DNA of 48,866 bases from Thermoanaerobaculia bacterium. Lineage in GTDB: Bacteria > Acidobacteriota > Thermoanaerobaculia > Multivoradales > JAHZIX01. This document shows, piece after piece, positions 8,580 through 16,963 of this stretch. Position 1 is the first letter of the stretch; every line of letters begins with the position of its first letter. A program made the translations under genes and the position numbers. Location: positions 1 to 48,866 of the forward strand of contig JALXFE010000385.1 in NCBI GenBank assembly GCA_027069135.1, given 5' to 3'. The notes beneath the pieces are model-generated. The model did not search any database and had not been told where the DNA came from. It worked only from the letters and a program-made list of their open reading frames with translations.

Positions 8580-9059
8580 TCAATCGGGCTGTAGAGGAAG
8601 ATTCCGAACAGACGCGATGAGATCCGTGGTGTTGTGGTCCTTGGGATCTCCCACCAATCGCGTGGAGCCGCCGTAGGCGCGCACCACTTCGAACTCCGGC
8701 ACCCGCTCCGGGCTTCCATAGTCGGGCCCTTTGCAATGGATTTCCGGCTTGAGGATCGCGAGGAGCTCGGCGGGGCTATCTCCTTCGAAGACGACGACGA
8801 AATCTACCGGGGCCAGCGCCGCCAGCAGCTCCGCTCGCTCCGCGGCGGGCACGATGGGGCGTCCGCGTCCTTTGAGTCGTTCAACGGAGCGATCTGAGTT
8901 GATCCCGACCACGAGGGCGTCGCCCTGAGCCCGCGCGTCTTTCAAGTAGCGCAGATGCCCGACGTGGAGAAGGTCGAAATGACCGTTGGCGAAGGCGAGC
9001 GACCGGCCTTTTTCCCGCAGCCGGCTTGCCGCTGCCAACAATTGGTCGAGATTTACCAC
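8580..9059 (-). CDS. hldE2: D-glycero-beta-D-manno-heptose 1-phosphate adenylyltransferase
   Basis: Produces ADP-D-beta-D-heptose from heptose 1-phosphate and ATP. It corresponds to the C-terminal half of E. coli HldE (also called RfaE2). The 159-residue protein has the cytidylyltransferase-fold signature FANGHFDLLHVGHLRYL and the substrate motif GINSDRSVERLKG, with the conserved CKGPDY later. The start is a GTG at 9059 that overlaps the stop of the kinase gene in GTGGTAA, which suggests translational coupling. A longer upstream start would sit inside the kinase gene and is rejected. With the kinase before it and GT9 after it, it forms a three-gene LPS heptose operon. Confidence 0.92.
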   Translation of the reverse strand: MVNLDQLLAAASRLREKGRSLAFANGHFDLLHVGHLRYLKDARAQGDALVVGINSDRSVERLKGRGRPIVPAAERAELLAALAPVDFVVVFEGDSPAELLAILKPEIHCKGPDYGSPERVPEFEVVRAYGGSTRLVGDPKDHNTTDLIASVRNLPLQPD

Positions 9060-10111
9060 TTGACCCAAGAGATTCCCTCCAGCCAGGTTGGGCGGGTTTG
9101 GACGGCGGCCCGTAGCTCTTCGCGGTCCAGGGTAGCGGTTCCCATTTTCATCACCACGATACCGCCCGCGTAGTTGGCCAGGAGGCTCGCTTCGAGGGGC
9201 GTCGCACCCGCGGCGAGGGCCAGGGCGAAGGTCCCGATGACCGTGTCTCCGGCACCGGTCACATCCGCCACCTGGTCTGTACCGAAGACCGGGATATGGC
9301 ATGCCCTTCCCTCGGCGAAAAGAGACATTCCCCGGCTGCCCCGGGTGACCAGCAAGAAGGCAGCTTCGAGCTCTTCGAGAAGCTTCCTTCCCCCCTCTTC
9401 CAGGCGGCTCATATCGTCTCCCAGGGGACCTCCTAGCATCGCCTCCGCCTCCTCCTCGTTTGGAGTGGCACCATCGAGGCCCTTGAAATCTCCCAACCGG
9501 TAACGGCTGTCCACCAAGACTTGGCCGGAAGCTCCTAGGGCCTTTCGGACAGGCTCGAGAAGTGTGGGGGCGACGGTTCCGTAGCCATAATCGCTGAGCA
9601 CGGCGACGGACGCCTGACCGTGGAATCGCTCGAGGGCGCCCTCCAACCGGGTGAGGTCCTCCGGCCCGAGGACGAGCTTCTCCTCGATGTCATAGCGCAC
9701 GATCTGTTGTTTGATGGAGTGACGTCCCCCGCCCAGAATCCGGGTCTTGGTCGGGGTCCGATAGCCGGGTCTTTGGATCAGGCCACCGGTCTCGATGCCG
9801 AGAGCCGTCAACGCTTCGAGAAGCGAGGTCCCGTGGGCGTCGTCCCCGAGAATTCCAATGCCCAGGGGAACCCCGCCGAGGGAGCTGACGTTCGCCAGGG
9901 CGTTGGCACCGCCACCGGGGGTCAGGGTCTCGGACTCGAATTCCAGAATCAGTACCGGTGCCTCGCGGCTGACGCGCTTGGGGACGCCGGTGATGAATCG
10001 ATCCGCGACGAGATCCACGAGCATGACTACCGGGCGTCCCGCCATCGCGTCGATGACGGCACAGAGGCGTTCCGGCGAGGGGCGCTCCAGGGTGGAAGGT
10101 CGGTTCTTCAT
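9053..10111 (-). CDS. hldE1: D-glycero-beta-D-manno-heptose 7-phosphate kinase (PfkB family)
   Basis: Ribokinase-fold kinase that phosphorylates heptose 7-phosphate at C1, the first half-reaction of HldE (RfaE1). The 352-residue product has LTPGGGANALANVSSLGG near the N-terminus and the PfkB signature with catalytic Asp in DVTGAGDTVIGTFALALAAGA near the C-terminus. The ATG at 10111 is chosen because family similarity begins soon after it; an upstream start would add 28 non-homologous residues. It is the first gene of the leftward heptose operon and is divergent from the ECF sigma gene. I recognise nothing firm in the 276-bp spacer at 10112-10387. Confidence 0.91.
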   Translation of the reverse strand: MKNRPSTLERPSPERLCAVIDAMAGRPVVMLVDLVADRFITGVPKRVSREAPVLILEFESETLTPGGGANALANVSSLGGVPLGIGILGDDAHGTSLLEALTALGIETGGLIQRPGYRTPTKTRILGGGRHSIKQQIVRYDIEEKLVLGPEDLTRLEGALERFHGQASVAVLSDYGYGTVAPTLLEPVRKALGASGQVLVDSRYRLGDFKGLDGATPNEEEAEAMLGGPLGDDMSRLEEGGRKLLEELEAAFLLVTRGSRGMSLFAEGRACHIPVFGTDQVADVTGAGDTVIGTFALALAAGATPLEASLLANYAGGIVVMKMGTATLDREELRAAVQTRPTWLEGISWVKW

Positions 10112-10387
10112 CGTCCGGTGAACTCGGGCCAGCCTAGGGGGGTATTGAGGAACATCCTGCCCGAGAGGGTCATCGACCGAGGTTGGGCGCAGCATATACC
10201 AGCTGCACCACCGAGGTGCTCGTCAACTCTCGGAGCAAGAGCGTCCGCCACAGAGGACGAGACCGTCCGCTTTTGAAGTTAGAGGGCCAGCCCTGGAATC
10301 AAGGGGAGCCGCGGCCTCCGCTATTCGAGAAAATTTAGGATCCCTGGCACCGATCGTGCTTCATGTAGGGCGAGGGAGCATTGAACC

Positions 10388-11029
10388 ATGAATGTCGTAG
10401 AAACCTACAAATCTCCGGGAAACCAGCTGCGTAGTTGGGATTTTGAGTCTGCGGCCATGCCTTTCGTAAACTCTCTCTACAACACGGCCTACCGCATGGC
10501 GCGGAACTCCGAGGACGCGGAAGATCTTCTCCAAGAGACCTACTTGAAGGCCTATAAGTACTACGACAAATTCCAAGAGGGGACGAATTTTAAGGCCTGG
10601 CTCTTCAAAATTTTGAAGAACACGTTCATCAATTCGTATCGAAAGCGACAGCAAGCCCCTCCCGAAAGTGATTTTTCAGAGATCGAAGACTCTTTCGAGA
10701 GCCTCCTCAGTGAAGAAGTCACCCGCAAGTCCAGGAGTCCCGAAGAGGAATTTCTCGCCAACGTCCTCGACGAAGATATCCAGTTGGCCCTCCAAGCTCT
10801 TTCCGACGACTTCCGCATGGTGGTCCTTCTAGCGGACCTGGAAGGGTTCAGCTACAAGGAGATCGCCGAGATTCTGGGGGTGCCGGTGGGTACCGTCATG
10901 AGCCGCCTCTACCGGGGCCGGCGCCTGCTCGAATCGGCGATGCTCAAATACGCCCGAGATCACGGCTATTTGCGGGACGGATCGCCCTCGAAAATGCGCA
11001 GTCGCCAGAGCGAACCGCTCCCTTCCTAG
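10388..11029 (+). CDS. ECF-family RNA polymerase sigma factor (RpoE-like)
   Basis: A 213-residue extracytoplasmic-function sigma factor. The sigma-2 region (about residues 22-90) contains [23 protein letters not shown] and the -10-recognising [19 protein letters not shown]. The sigma-4 region (about 140-190) has [28 protein letters not shown], the -35-binding HTH. There is no sigma-1.1 or sigma-3. The ATG follows AGGGCGAGGGAG by about 10 nt. The next gene encodes a small zinc-binding anti-sigma factor, so this is a classic ECF pair responding to envelope or thiol stress. The final 20 residues after GYLRDG are extra to the domain. Confidence 0.92.
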   Translation: MNVVETYKSPGNQLRSWDFESAAMPFVNSLYNTAYRMARNSEDAEDLLQETYLKAYKYYDKFQEGTNFKAWLFKILKNTFINSYRKRQQAPPESDFSEIEDSFESLLSEEVTRKSRSPEEEFLANVLDEDIQLALQALSDDFRMVVLLADLEGFSYKEIAEILGVPVGTVMSRLYRGRRLLESAMLKYARDHGYLRDGSPSKMRSRQSEPLPS

Positions 11030-11166
11030 CCCTTCCCTCCCGTCGTCTTTTTCGTCCCGCGGAATTTCTTGCGCGCGGTTTCAGTTTAGAATGCAAGACC
11101 GAAGAGCTCAGGACCATGAGCCTCCTCGGTCCTCCAGAGCAAGGAATTTCGGGACAAGGAACGACT

Positions 11167-11409
11167 ATGGATTGCGACCAGATCCTCCAAACGATCTACC
11201 TGTCTTTCGATGGCGAGATGGACGGCAACGGCCTGGACTCTCTCGAAGCTCATTTGGCGACCTGCTCTCCGTGTGCTCGTCGTCGCCAGTTCGCTGGAAG
11301 GTTTCTCCTGATGTTTCGCAAGCGAGCGGCCCGCATGGAGGCTCCTCCGGAGTTGAGACGTAGAATCCTCCAAGCTCTCCCGCACCGACAGCAGGTTCAC
11401 GGAGCCTAG
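11167..11409 (+). CDS. Zinc-binding anti-sigma factor (ZAS-like)
   Basis: An 80-residue soluble protein with His29-x3-Cys33-x2-Cys36 (HLATCSPC) and an upstream Cys3, the zinc ligand pattern of ZAS anti-sigma factors such as RsrA. Such proteins hold the cognate ECF sigma factor inactive until thiol oxidation or another signal releases it. It has no membrane segment, so a cytoplasmic signal is likely. The ATG at 11167 is supported by AAGGA eight bases upstream; a start at 11116 would put 17 unrelated residues before the MDC motif. It lies 137 nt after the sigma gene and 6 nt before the thioredoxin-like gene. Confidence 0.82.
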   Translation: MDCDQILQTIYLSFDGEMDGNGLDSLEAHLATCSPCARRRQFAGRFLLMFRKRAARMEAPPELRRRILQALPHRQQVHGA

Positions 11410-11415
11410 CGTCCC

Positions 11416-11880
11416 GTGCTTCTCTCTCTCCAGAGATCCACCCTTCTCTTCTTGGTGGGCGTGCTGCTGCCTTTGGCTCTCTTCGGCCAGGAGCGGGGTC
11501 TTCGATTGGATGGCCTACGGGAAGGCAGCTTTAACGAGAGCGAGCTCAAGACGGGCAAGACGATTCTCATATTTTGGGCGTCCTGGTCGCCGAAATGTAG
11601 AGATATCGTGGATCGGGTCAATGCGATTGCGGACCAGTGGAGCGCTCCGACTCGGTTGATCACGGTAGATTTTCAAGAAAACGCAGCGGATATCGAGCGA
11701 TTTCTAGAGGGCAAGGCTCTCGCGGCACCGGTGTACCTGGATCGAAGCGGTGCCTTCGCCAAGAAATACGGAGTGGCGACCTTGCCGAGTCTCGTCCTGC
11801 TCGAGGACGGCAAGGAGGTCTACAAGGGAGCTCTGCCGGCGGATGCGGGGCGGCTGATCCGGGAAAAATTCCACGACTGA
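11416..11880 (+). CDS. Exported thioredoxin-fold (TlpA-like) protein with single active-site Cys
   Basis: A 154-residue protein with an N-terminal hydrophobic segment (about residues 8-24, STLLFLVGVLLPLALFG), so periplasmic or membrane-anchored. The thioredoxin fold is recognisable from ILIFWASWSPKC, the later cis-Pro loop ATLPSLVLLEDGKEVYKG and the spacing between them. The active site is unusual: the normal WCxxC reads Trp57-Ser58-Pro-Lys-Cys61, so the nucleophilic first cysteine is a serine. Classical disulfide reduction is therefore unlikely; a sensing, chaperone-like or monothiol role is possible. The start is GTG, 6 nt after the anti-sigma stop, so the gene probably belongs to the ECF operon and may modulate thiol signalling. 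That functional link is inference. Confidence 0.8.
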   Translation: MLLSLQRSTLLFLVGVLLPLALFGQERGLRLDGLREGSFNESELKTGKTILIFWASWSPKCRDIVDRVNAIADQWSAPTRLITVDFQENAADIERFLEGKALAAPVYLDRSGAFAKKYGVATLPSLVLLEDGKEVYKGALPADAGRLIREKFHD

Positions 11881-11917
11881 CCCTCCCCTCGCCTCTTCCA
11901 TTCACGGGCCTGGCTCC

Positions 11918-12089
11918 GCTTTCGAGATCTCACCATTTCCAGGCGCCGATGGTTTCTTCCGGCGGGTAGATTCCCGGACTCTCCCCGGGCCGCCCCCCCC
12001 CGATGAATTTGTCAGCGGCTATGCTACGATCAGCAGGCTGGAATAAGTAACACCTACCGCCGTTTGAGTCTTCGGCTTTCGAGATCTCA
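11918..12089 (+). repeat. 15-bp direct repeat pair flanking the spacer before the M23 gene
   Basis: GCTTTCGAGATCTCA occurs exactly at 11918-11932 and 12075-12089, 157 bp apart, in the non-coding spacer. Each copy contains the palindrome GAGATCTC. The second copy ends 11 bases before the GTG of the M23 gene. It could be a paired regulator site or the trace of a small duplication. The rest of the spacer shows no clear promoter. Confidence 0.4.
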
Positions 12090-12100
12090 AAAAAATACAT

Positions 12101-13480
12101 GTGGGTCATCAGGGAAACAACTCGGGGCATGGGCGAAGGTTGAAGAAACAGCGGCTCATTTTCGGATCCGTCCTGGCTGGGCTCGGTGCTCTGTGGATCG
12201 GATTGTCTCCTGAGAGCAAACCCGCGGAGCCGGTCCTCGTCTCCCAAGCCCCGAGGCTCGGCATGGATGCCGAGCCCGCGGCCGGCTCGGACGCCGGGGT
12301 CATATCCTCCACGCAAATCCCTTTCAAGTTCGTGATCGAGTCCGGGGAGAACCTCGGGAGCCTCCTCGCGGGCCTGCACCTCGAGACTCCGGATGCCCAG
12401 GCGATCACGAAGGCCCTTGCCGACTACGTGGATTTCCGCAAATTGCGCCCCGGCGATACCTATACGGCGTATGTCGACGGGGAGGGGCGAACCCGGGCCT
12501 TCGAGCTCGTGGTCGAAGATCGTGGGGAGGTGCGCGTCGCCCTAGGACACGGCGGCGAATGGATTCCCCGGTGGAGAGAATTCGAGCGAGAGATCCAAGT
12601 GCGCCGCATCGAAGGGGCCTTGGAAGCTACTTTGGAGGGAGCGATCCGCGAGACCGGAGCGTCCCCCATGCTCGCCTATTCCATGGCGGATGCGCTGCAG
12701 TGGGATCTGGACTTCACGAGGGACCTGCGCCTCGGGGATCGCTTTCGGGTGGTTTTCGAACAGCTCTTCGTCGATGGCAAGGATCGTGGCCCCCATCGGA
12801 TCCTGGCTTTGCATTACGAAAACCGTGGAGAGGTGTACGAAGCGTTCCGGTTCGGCGACGATGGTGGGTTCTACGATTCCGAAGGTCGCCCCATGAAGAA
12901 AATGTTTCTGCGATCGCCGCTGCGATTCTCCCGGGTCACCTCCCGGTTCAGCCGTCGTCGATTTCATCCGGTGCTCAAGGTTTACCGCCCGCATTATGGT
13001 GTGGACTACGGCGCCTCGACCGGCACACCGGTTCGGGCTACGGGGAGCGGTACCGTGGTTACAGCGGCCTGGAAGGGAGGGGGAGGACGAACCGTAACGG
13101 TGCGGCATCCCAACGACTACCAAACCTCCTATCTCCACCTTTCCCGTTTCGCGAAAGGAATTCGTTCCGGACGCCGAGTTCAACAAGGAGAGGTCATCGG
13201 GTATGTAGGTTCCACCGGGTTGGCCACCGCCCCTCACCTCGATTACCGGGTCAAGCACCGAGGCCGTTGGATCAACCCCCTTTCCATCAAGAGCGTTCCG
13301 GCCCGACCCATTCCCCAAAAAGAGCTTCCGGAGTTCGTCGCCTGGAGGGATGCCCTGAGGCGCAGCTTAGATTCGGGTGATCCCTTGTCCGAACCGCAGC
13401 TGGCTCGTGCTGTGCCCCTTCCTATCGAAGAACCGGAGCCTTCACCGGGCACCCCCAAACCCAAAGTTTTGGGTCGTTGA
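12101..13480 (+). CDS. M23 metallopeptidase (MepM-like murein endopeptidase)
   Basis: A 459-residue exported or inner-membrane-anchored peptidoglycan hydrolase. A basic N-terminus precedes a hydrophobic segment (about residues 19-35). An OapA/LysM-like region (FVIESGENLGSLLAGL, about 77-135) and a second beta domain follow. The LytM domain has the zinc ligands in HYGVDYGA near residue 298, HLS near 344 and HLDYRV near 378. These enzymes cut peptide cross-links to allow wall growth. The start is a GTG at 12101 without a clear ribosome site, so the exact N-terminus is uncertain. The stop TGA overlaps the TTG start of the GHMP kinase gene. A proline-rich tail follows the catalytic domain. Confidence 0.87.
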   Translation: MGHQGNNSGHGRRLKKQRLIFGSVLAGLGALWIGLSPESKPAEPVLVSQAPRLGMDAEPAAGSDAGVISSTQIPFKFVIESGENLGSLLAGLHLETPDAQAITKALADYVDFRKLRPGDTYTAYVDGEGRTRAFELVVEDRGEVRVALGHGGEWIPRWREFEREIQVRRIEGALEATLEGAIRETGASPMLAYSMADALQWDLDFTRDLRLGDRFRVVFEQLFVDGKDRGPHRILALHYENRGEVYEAFRFGDDGGFYDSEGRPMKKMFLRSPLRFSRVTSRFSRRRFHPVLKVYRPHYGVDYGASTGTPVRATGSGTVVTAAWKGGGGRTVTVRHPNDYQTSYLHLSRFAKGIRSGRRVQQGEVIGYVGSTGLATAPHLDYRVKHRGRWINPLSIKSVPARPIPQKELPEFVAWRDALRRSLDSGDPLSEPQLARAVPLPIEEPEPSPGTPKPKVLGR

Positions 13481-14571
13481 GCCTCCAAGAATCCTTGAGA
13501 GCCCCTTCCGCGAACCCGCCCCGGCAGGCGAGGGCTCGAGCCTGGTGCCGCGTAGATCTTGCCGGGGGAACCCTGGATATCTGGCCTCTGGGCCTCCTCC
13601 ACGCAGGTGCGAGCACCGTCAATGTCGCGGTGGATTGCGCCGTGACGGCGGGGCTGGGCGAGAGCTACGACGATCACTACACCGTGGAGCAGGGGGGGCG
13701 GCAGGTTCGGGAGCCGGAGGTCGCCGGCCTCAAACGTCGCCGGGAGACCGCCCTAGTGGGGTTGGTGGCTGAATACTTCTCTTTGGAGCCTTTTCGCTGC
13801 GAGATTCAGAGCGGATCTCCCCAGGGGGGCGGCCTCGGCGCGAGCTCTGCCCTGACGGTCGCCCTGATCCGGGTGGCGGAGCGGTGGTCCGGGCGAACAC
13901 CTCGAGACGATGCCGCCGTGATGCGGTTGGCCCGCGATCTCGAGGCACGGCTCATGCATCTTCCTACCGGCACCCAAGACCACGCCGCGGCTCTCCATGG
14001 TGGGGCCTTGGAGCTCACCTACCCTCCCGGGGACGTCTTGGTTCGTCCTCTTCAGGAGGTAGATCTGCTCCGGCTGGGAGATTCCTTGCTTCTGGTGTAC
14101 TCCGGCCAGAGTCATTTTTCAGCCGGGAACAACTGGCGGGTCGTCCGGCGTCGCCTGGATGGAGAACCGGAGATCACTCGGTGTTTCGATGCCTTGGCAG
14201 AGACGGCTCAGAAGATGTCGGCCTCTTTGCGTGCCAACGATCTGCCCACCGTCGGGAAGCTCATGAGTCAGGAATGGAGCTTTCGACGGCAGCTCTCCGA
14301 GGGTATTTCCACTCGGGTGATCGAAGAGCTGCTCGGGCTTGCCCAAGCCCATGGGGCCTGGGGCGGCAAGGCTTGTGGAGCGGGTGGGGGAGGGTGCATT
14401 GCTGTGCTCTGTCCGCCGGAAGTGAAGGCGTCTCTCCGGGGCATCTATTCGACCGCCGGGTACCGGGTCATCGAGGCCTTGCCAACGCCAAAGCCTCTGG
14501 CAATCTGGGAAAGCGATCTCGACGAAAGGTCCGATGAAAGGCCTGCTGCTTCGAAGCTCTCAGCCGGATGA
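13477..14571 (+). CDS. GHMP-family sugar kinase of unknown substrate
   Basis: A 364-residue small-molecule kinase. The N-terminal motif RVDLAGGTLDIWP is the sugar-binding element seen in galactokinase and heptose kinases. The ATP loop is SPQGGGLGASSALTVAL (about residues 113-129) and the third motif is KACGAGGGGCIAVL near the C-terminus. It most resembles the D-glycero-alpha-D-manno-heptose 7-phosphate kinase (HddA)/fucokinase branch, but the substrate cannot be read from sequence. Translation starts at TTG overlapping the stop of the M23 gene (TTGA), which suggests coupling. The heptose genes nearby on the other strand follow the beta pathway, so an alpha-heptose role here would be a second route. 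It is convergent with the exported-protein gene at 14587, 15 bp apart. Confidence 0.82.
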   Translation: MSLQESLRAPSANPPRQARARAWCRVDLAGGTLDIWPLGLLHAGASTVNVAVDCAVTAGLGESYDDHYTVEQGGRQVREPEVAGLKRRRETALVGLVAEYFSLEPFRCEIQSGSPQGGGLGASSALTVALIRVAERWSGRTPRDDAAVMRLARDLEARLMHLPTGTQDHAAALHGGALELTYPPGDVLVRPLQEVDLLRLGDSLLLVYSGQSHFSAGNNWRVVRRRLDGEPEITRCFDALAETAQKMSASLRANDLPTVGKLMSQEWSFRRQLSEGISTRVIEELLGLAQAHGAWGGKACGAGGGGCIAVLCPPEVKASLRGIYSTAGYRVIEALPTPKPLAIWESDLDERSDERPAASKLSAG

Positions 14572-14586
14572 GGTCAGCAAAGGCTG

Positions 14587-15963
14587 CTAGCGGTTCTCGG
14601 CGCGCTGCCGGAGGATCTCTAGAGCGGAATCGAGGCTCAAGCCCCCCGTCCCGAAGAGAAGGTTCGATTCTGCGCTCCAACCCCCGGAATCGCTCTCGAC
14701 ATAGCTCAACCGTTCTTCACCTTGCCATGCCACGAGGACCTCGCGGCCGTCGGAGGAAAGGTACAGCCTGGTAGGCGCGGCGGGCGTAGAAGGTGCCGGC
14801 CGGCTCGAGAGGACCCGCGTCGTAAAGACGTGCGAGGGGCCCGCTTCTCCACCGGACCGATCACCGAATTCGACCATCCGGGGCCGGAGAGCGTCGGACA
14901 CGTTGACAAGCCGATCGCTCAGGAGCAGGTTGCCCAGCTCCACGACGAGGCTGCGAGCTTCGCTAGCCAGGGACTCCGCATCGAAGGTGGCGGGGTCAGT
15001 GTTGATCACGAGCTGGAACACCTGCTGAGCCAGGTACGAACGGACACCCGGGTTGAGGCGCGCACGGATAGAAAGCTGGACGACTTCCTGACGGACGAGG
15101 GCCGCCAAAGCGGGAAGGTCTGCGCGGAGGTCGGCCTCGCTGCCGAATTCCACCATCCGTGGCCGCAGCCCGTCTGCGACTCGGCTGATAGCGCCGGGAG
15201 TCGGGCGAATCTCGACGGTCCGAATTTGGGCGGTCCTAGGGTCTGTAAAGCCTAGCAGGATGGTATCTGCATCCCGGCCGTTACGGATGGCCACGGTTTG
15301 AAGCAACTCCTCGGACAGGGCTTCGTAGGCCCCGGTCTCCCCACTCTCTTCGAGGTCTGCCATCGAAATGACGGAGTGGTTTCCAAGGTAGACACCGTTC
15401 TCGAGGATGATCGGGGTGTAGAAGACGGCGTCTCCTGTATCGCTGGCCTCCCACCACGCCAAGTGAAGAATCGTGCGCTGGATCACCCGGGAGTCTCCGC
15501 CGACATCGATATCGTACTTGTCCCGAGTCACGGCGATATGGGGCTTTCCGCGAGGCGTCAGCCACCCCCCGTGGACGGAGATCGGATCCGACCAGAATTC
15601 CCCGTCGAAGCTTGCGACTTTGAGCACCGAATGGATGTAGTTGACCCGGCTGTCCCAGACGAGAAATAGCGTCTGGGAGGATTGCTCAAAGATTAGAGCG
15701 GCAGTGGATTCGATGTCTTCGCCGGTATCGGTGCCCGGAATCACCATCAGGTCCGACGATCCGTCCTGGCGAGTGATCTCCAAAGCCAAGAGGAAGGTGT
15801 CGGAATCCGACGATGCTGGGAAAATCTCGCTACGGTAGCCGAGGTGGAGCTGGTACACCTCGCCATCAGATCCCAAGACCATATTCTGTGGTTCCGCAGA
15901 GGAGGGGATACCGGTCAGGGCGAGGGCTGCGGTGAGGGTGATGGCGGCCGTAAGAAATTTCAT
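14587..15963 (-). CDS. Exported protein of unknown family, copy A of the TPR-linked pair
   Basis: A 458-residue protein with a clear signal peptide (MKFLTAAITLTAALALTGIPSSA). I do not recognise a named domain. Repeated beta-rich elements (LFLVWDSR, ILHLAWWEA, VLVAWQGEERLSYVESD) suggest a propeller-like or sandwich fold. The element LRPRMVEFG occurs twice (about residues 266-274 and 359-367), with a weaker ARSLVVELG between. It is collinear with the exported protein at 18640-20064: shared blocks include the ESS.T.FL.W.SR region, RTILH(L/I).W and the C-terminal SSDG...W...YLESD...EILR.R. The ATG at 15963 follows the TPR gene stop by 11 nt, so the TPR protein and this protein are co-expressed. 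Upstream in-frame starts would lie within the TPR gene and lack a signal peptide. Confidence 0.8.
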   Translation of the reverse strand: MKFLTAAITLTAALALTGIPSSAEPQNMVLGSDGEVYQLHLGYRSEIFPASSDSDTFLLALEITRQDGSSDLMVIPGTDTGEDIESTAALIFEQSSQTLFLVWDSRVNYIHSVLKVASFDGEFWSDPISVHGGWLTPRGKPHIAVTRDKYDIDVGGDSRVIQRTILHLAWWEASDTGDAVFYTPIILENGVYLGNHSVISMADLEESGETGAYEALSEELLQTVAIRNGRDADTILLGFTDPRTAQIRTVEIRPTPGAISRVADGLRPRMVEFGSEADLRADLPALAALVRQEVVQLSIRARLNPGVRSYLAQQVFQLVINTDPATFDAESLASEARSLVVELGNLLLSDRLVNVSDALRPRMVEFGDRSGGEAGPSHVFTTRVLSSRPAPSTPAAPTRLYLSSDGREVLVAWQGEERLSYVESDSGGWSAESNLLFGTGGLSLDSALEILRQRAENR

Positions 15964-15974
15964 GACATAAGCAC

Positions 15975-16898
15975 CTATGCTCTCAGGTTCAGCAGCGGCC
16001 GAACGTCTACAGCATGGAGAAAACTCGAGACTTCCGGTGACTCCGGGAAGAACTCTTCCTGAAGCCATTGGAAGAAACCGGCGGCACGATTCGAATGCCC
16101 TGCTAGCCGGGACGCCTGGCCCAGGATGTAGAGGGCATTGCGCTTCATCTCGGCATATCCGTGTTGCTCTGCGATCTGTAATCCAGCCATGGCGTGTCTG
16201 GCCGCGTAGCGATAGCGGGCAGCCTCCAAGAGAGCAAAACTGAGATCGATATGGGCGATCATCAGTTCCTCGAAGGTGCTGGTGCGACGAATCCCTCGAA
16301 AGCCCCGATAGAGGAGCTTGAGGCCCTTGCGTGTCATCCCCATGCAGACGGCGCAGTACCCCAGATTCTCGATCAGGAGGAAGCGGCGCCGTTCCTCGTC
16401 GGCGGGCAGGTGCTCGAAGGCTTCTTCGTAGGTCGCGGTAGCTTGGTCGAAGAGGCTGTCGCCGAGGAGGCAGTTACCCAATTGGTTCAGGCCTGCGACT
16501 CTCCACTCAGCTTTGTCGAGGTTCCGCGCGAGTTTATCGGCGACTCGAGCGTAAAAGGCGCCCTTCTTGAACTCCTTGCGGCCCTCATACATCATGCTGA
16601 GGTTGTAGGCTGCTAGCCAGGAGTTTGTGTCGTTGAGGTGGTGGTTCAGGACGTTGCGCAACTCGGTGATGACTTCCGCGGAGGCACCGATGACGACATC
16701 GACAGCGGCCCGGTTGCAGATCGCGCGGTCAATGAGGTCAGGATCTTCGGTGCTGCGGGCGACCCGTAGCGCATCCTGAAAGAGCCCATGCGCTTCAGCG
16801 ATCTGACCGGCCCGAAAGGCGGTTTCCGCGCGATCTCGCAGATCCTGGTACTCCGTGAGGATCGAGATGTCCGGCGCTTGGTAGCTATTCCTGTTCAT
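15975..16898 (-). CDS. TPR-repeat protein, copy A of the duplicated cassette
   Basis: A 307-residue all-helical protein built from tetratricopeptide-like repeats, for example RAETAFRAGQIAEAHGLFQDAL, LNQLGNCLLGDSLFDQATATYEEAF and NALYILGQASRLAGHSNRAAGFF. It has no signal peptide, so it is cytoplasmic. It is the same length as, and collinear with, the rightward TPR protein at 17708-18631. Both have a LIDRAI.NR block, LAAYNL, the YC centre and a C-terminal motif F(F/Y)P..P....L..VD.R...NL(R/K)A. It sits 65 bp after the XRE gene and 11 bp before the exported-protein gene on the same strand. XRE plus TPR recalls the RRNPP peptide-sensing regulators, but here the HTH and TPR are separate proteins. 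Peptide sensing is inference only. Confidence 0.83.
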   Translation of the reverse strand: MNRNSYQAPDISILTEYQDLRDRAETAFRAGQIAEAHGLFQDALRVARSTEDPDLIDRAICNRAAVDVVIGASAEVITELRNVLNHHLNDTNSWLAAYNLSMMYEGRKEFKKGAFYARVADKLARNLDKAEWRVAGLNQLGNCLLGDSLFDQATATYEEAFEHLPADEERRRFLLIENLGYCAVCMGMTRKGLKLLYRGFRGIRRTSTFEELMIAHIDLSFALLEAARYRYAARHAMAGLQIAEQHGYAEMKRNALYILGQASRLAGHSNRAAGFFQWLQEEFFPESPEVSSFLHAVDVRPLLNLRA

Positions 16899-16963
16899 AT
16901 AGTCGGCTCTTTGCTTGAGTCTGGAGTCCTTAAGAAGGTGGGTCGCAGGCGCCCGGTGAGGCC

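Noticed and set aside
11041-11060. A terminator after the ECF sigma gene, from the T-run near 11047
   Set aside because: No stable stem precedes the T-run, and the anti-sigma gene downstream is expected to be co-transcribed.
11416-11880. A sequencing error removing the first active-site Cys of the thioredoxin-like protein
   Set aside because: The frame is intact and the codon is TCG in clean context. TGC or TGT would need two or more changes, so a true substitution is more likely.
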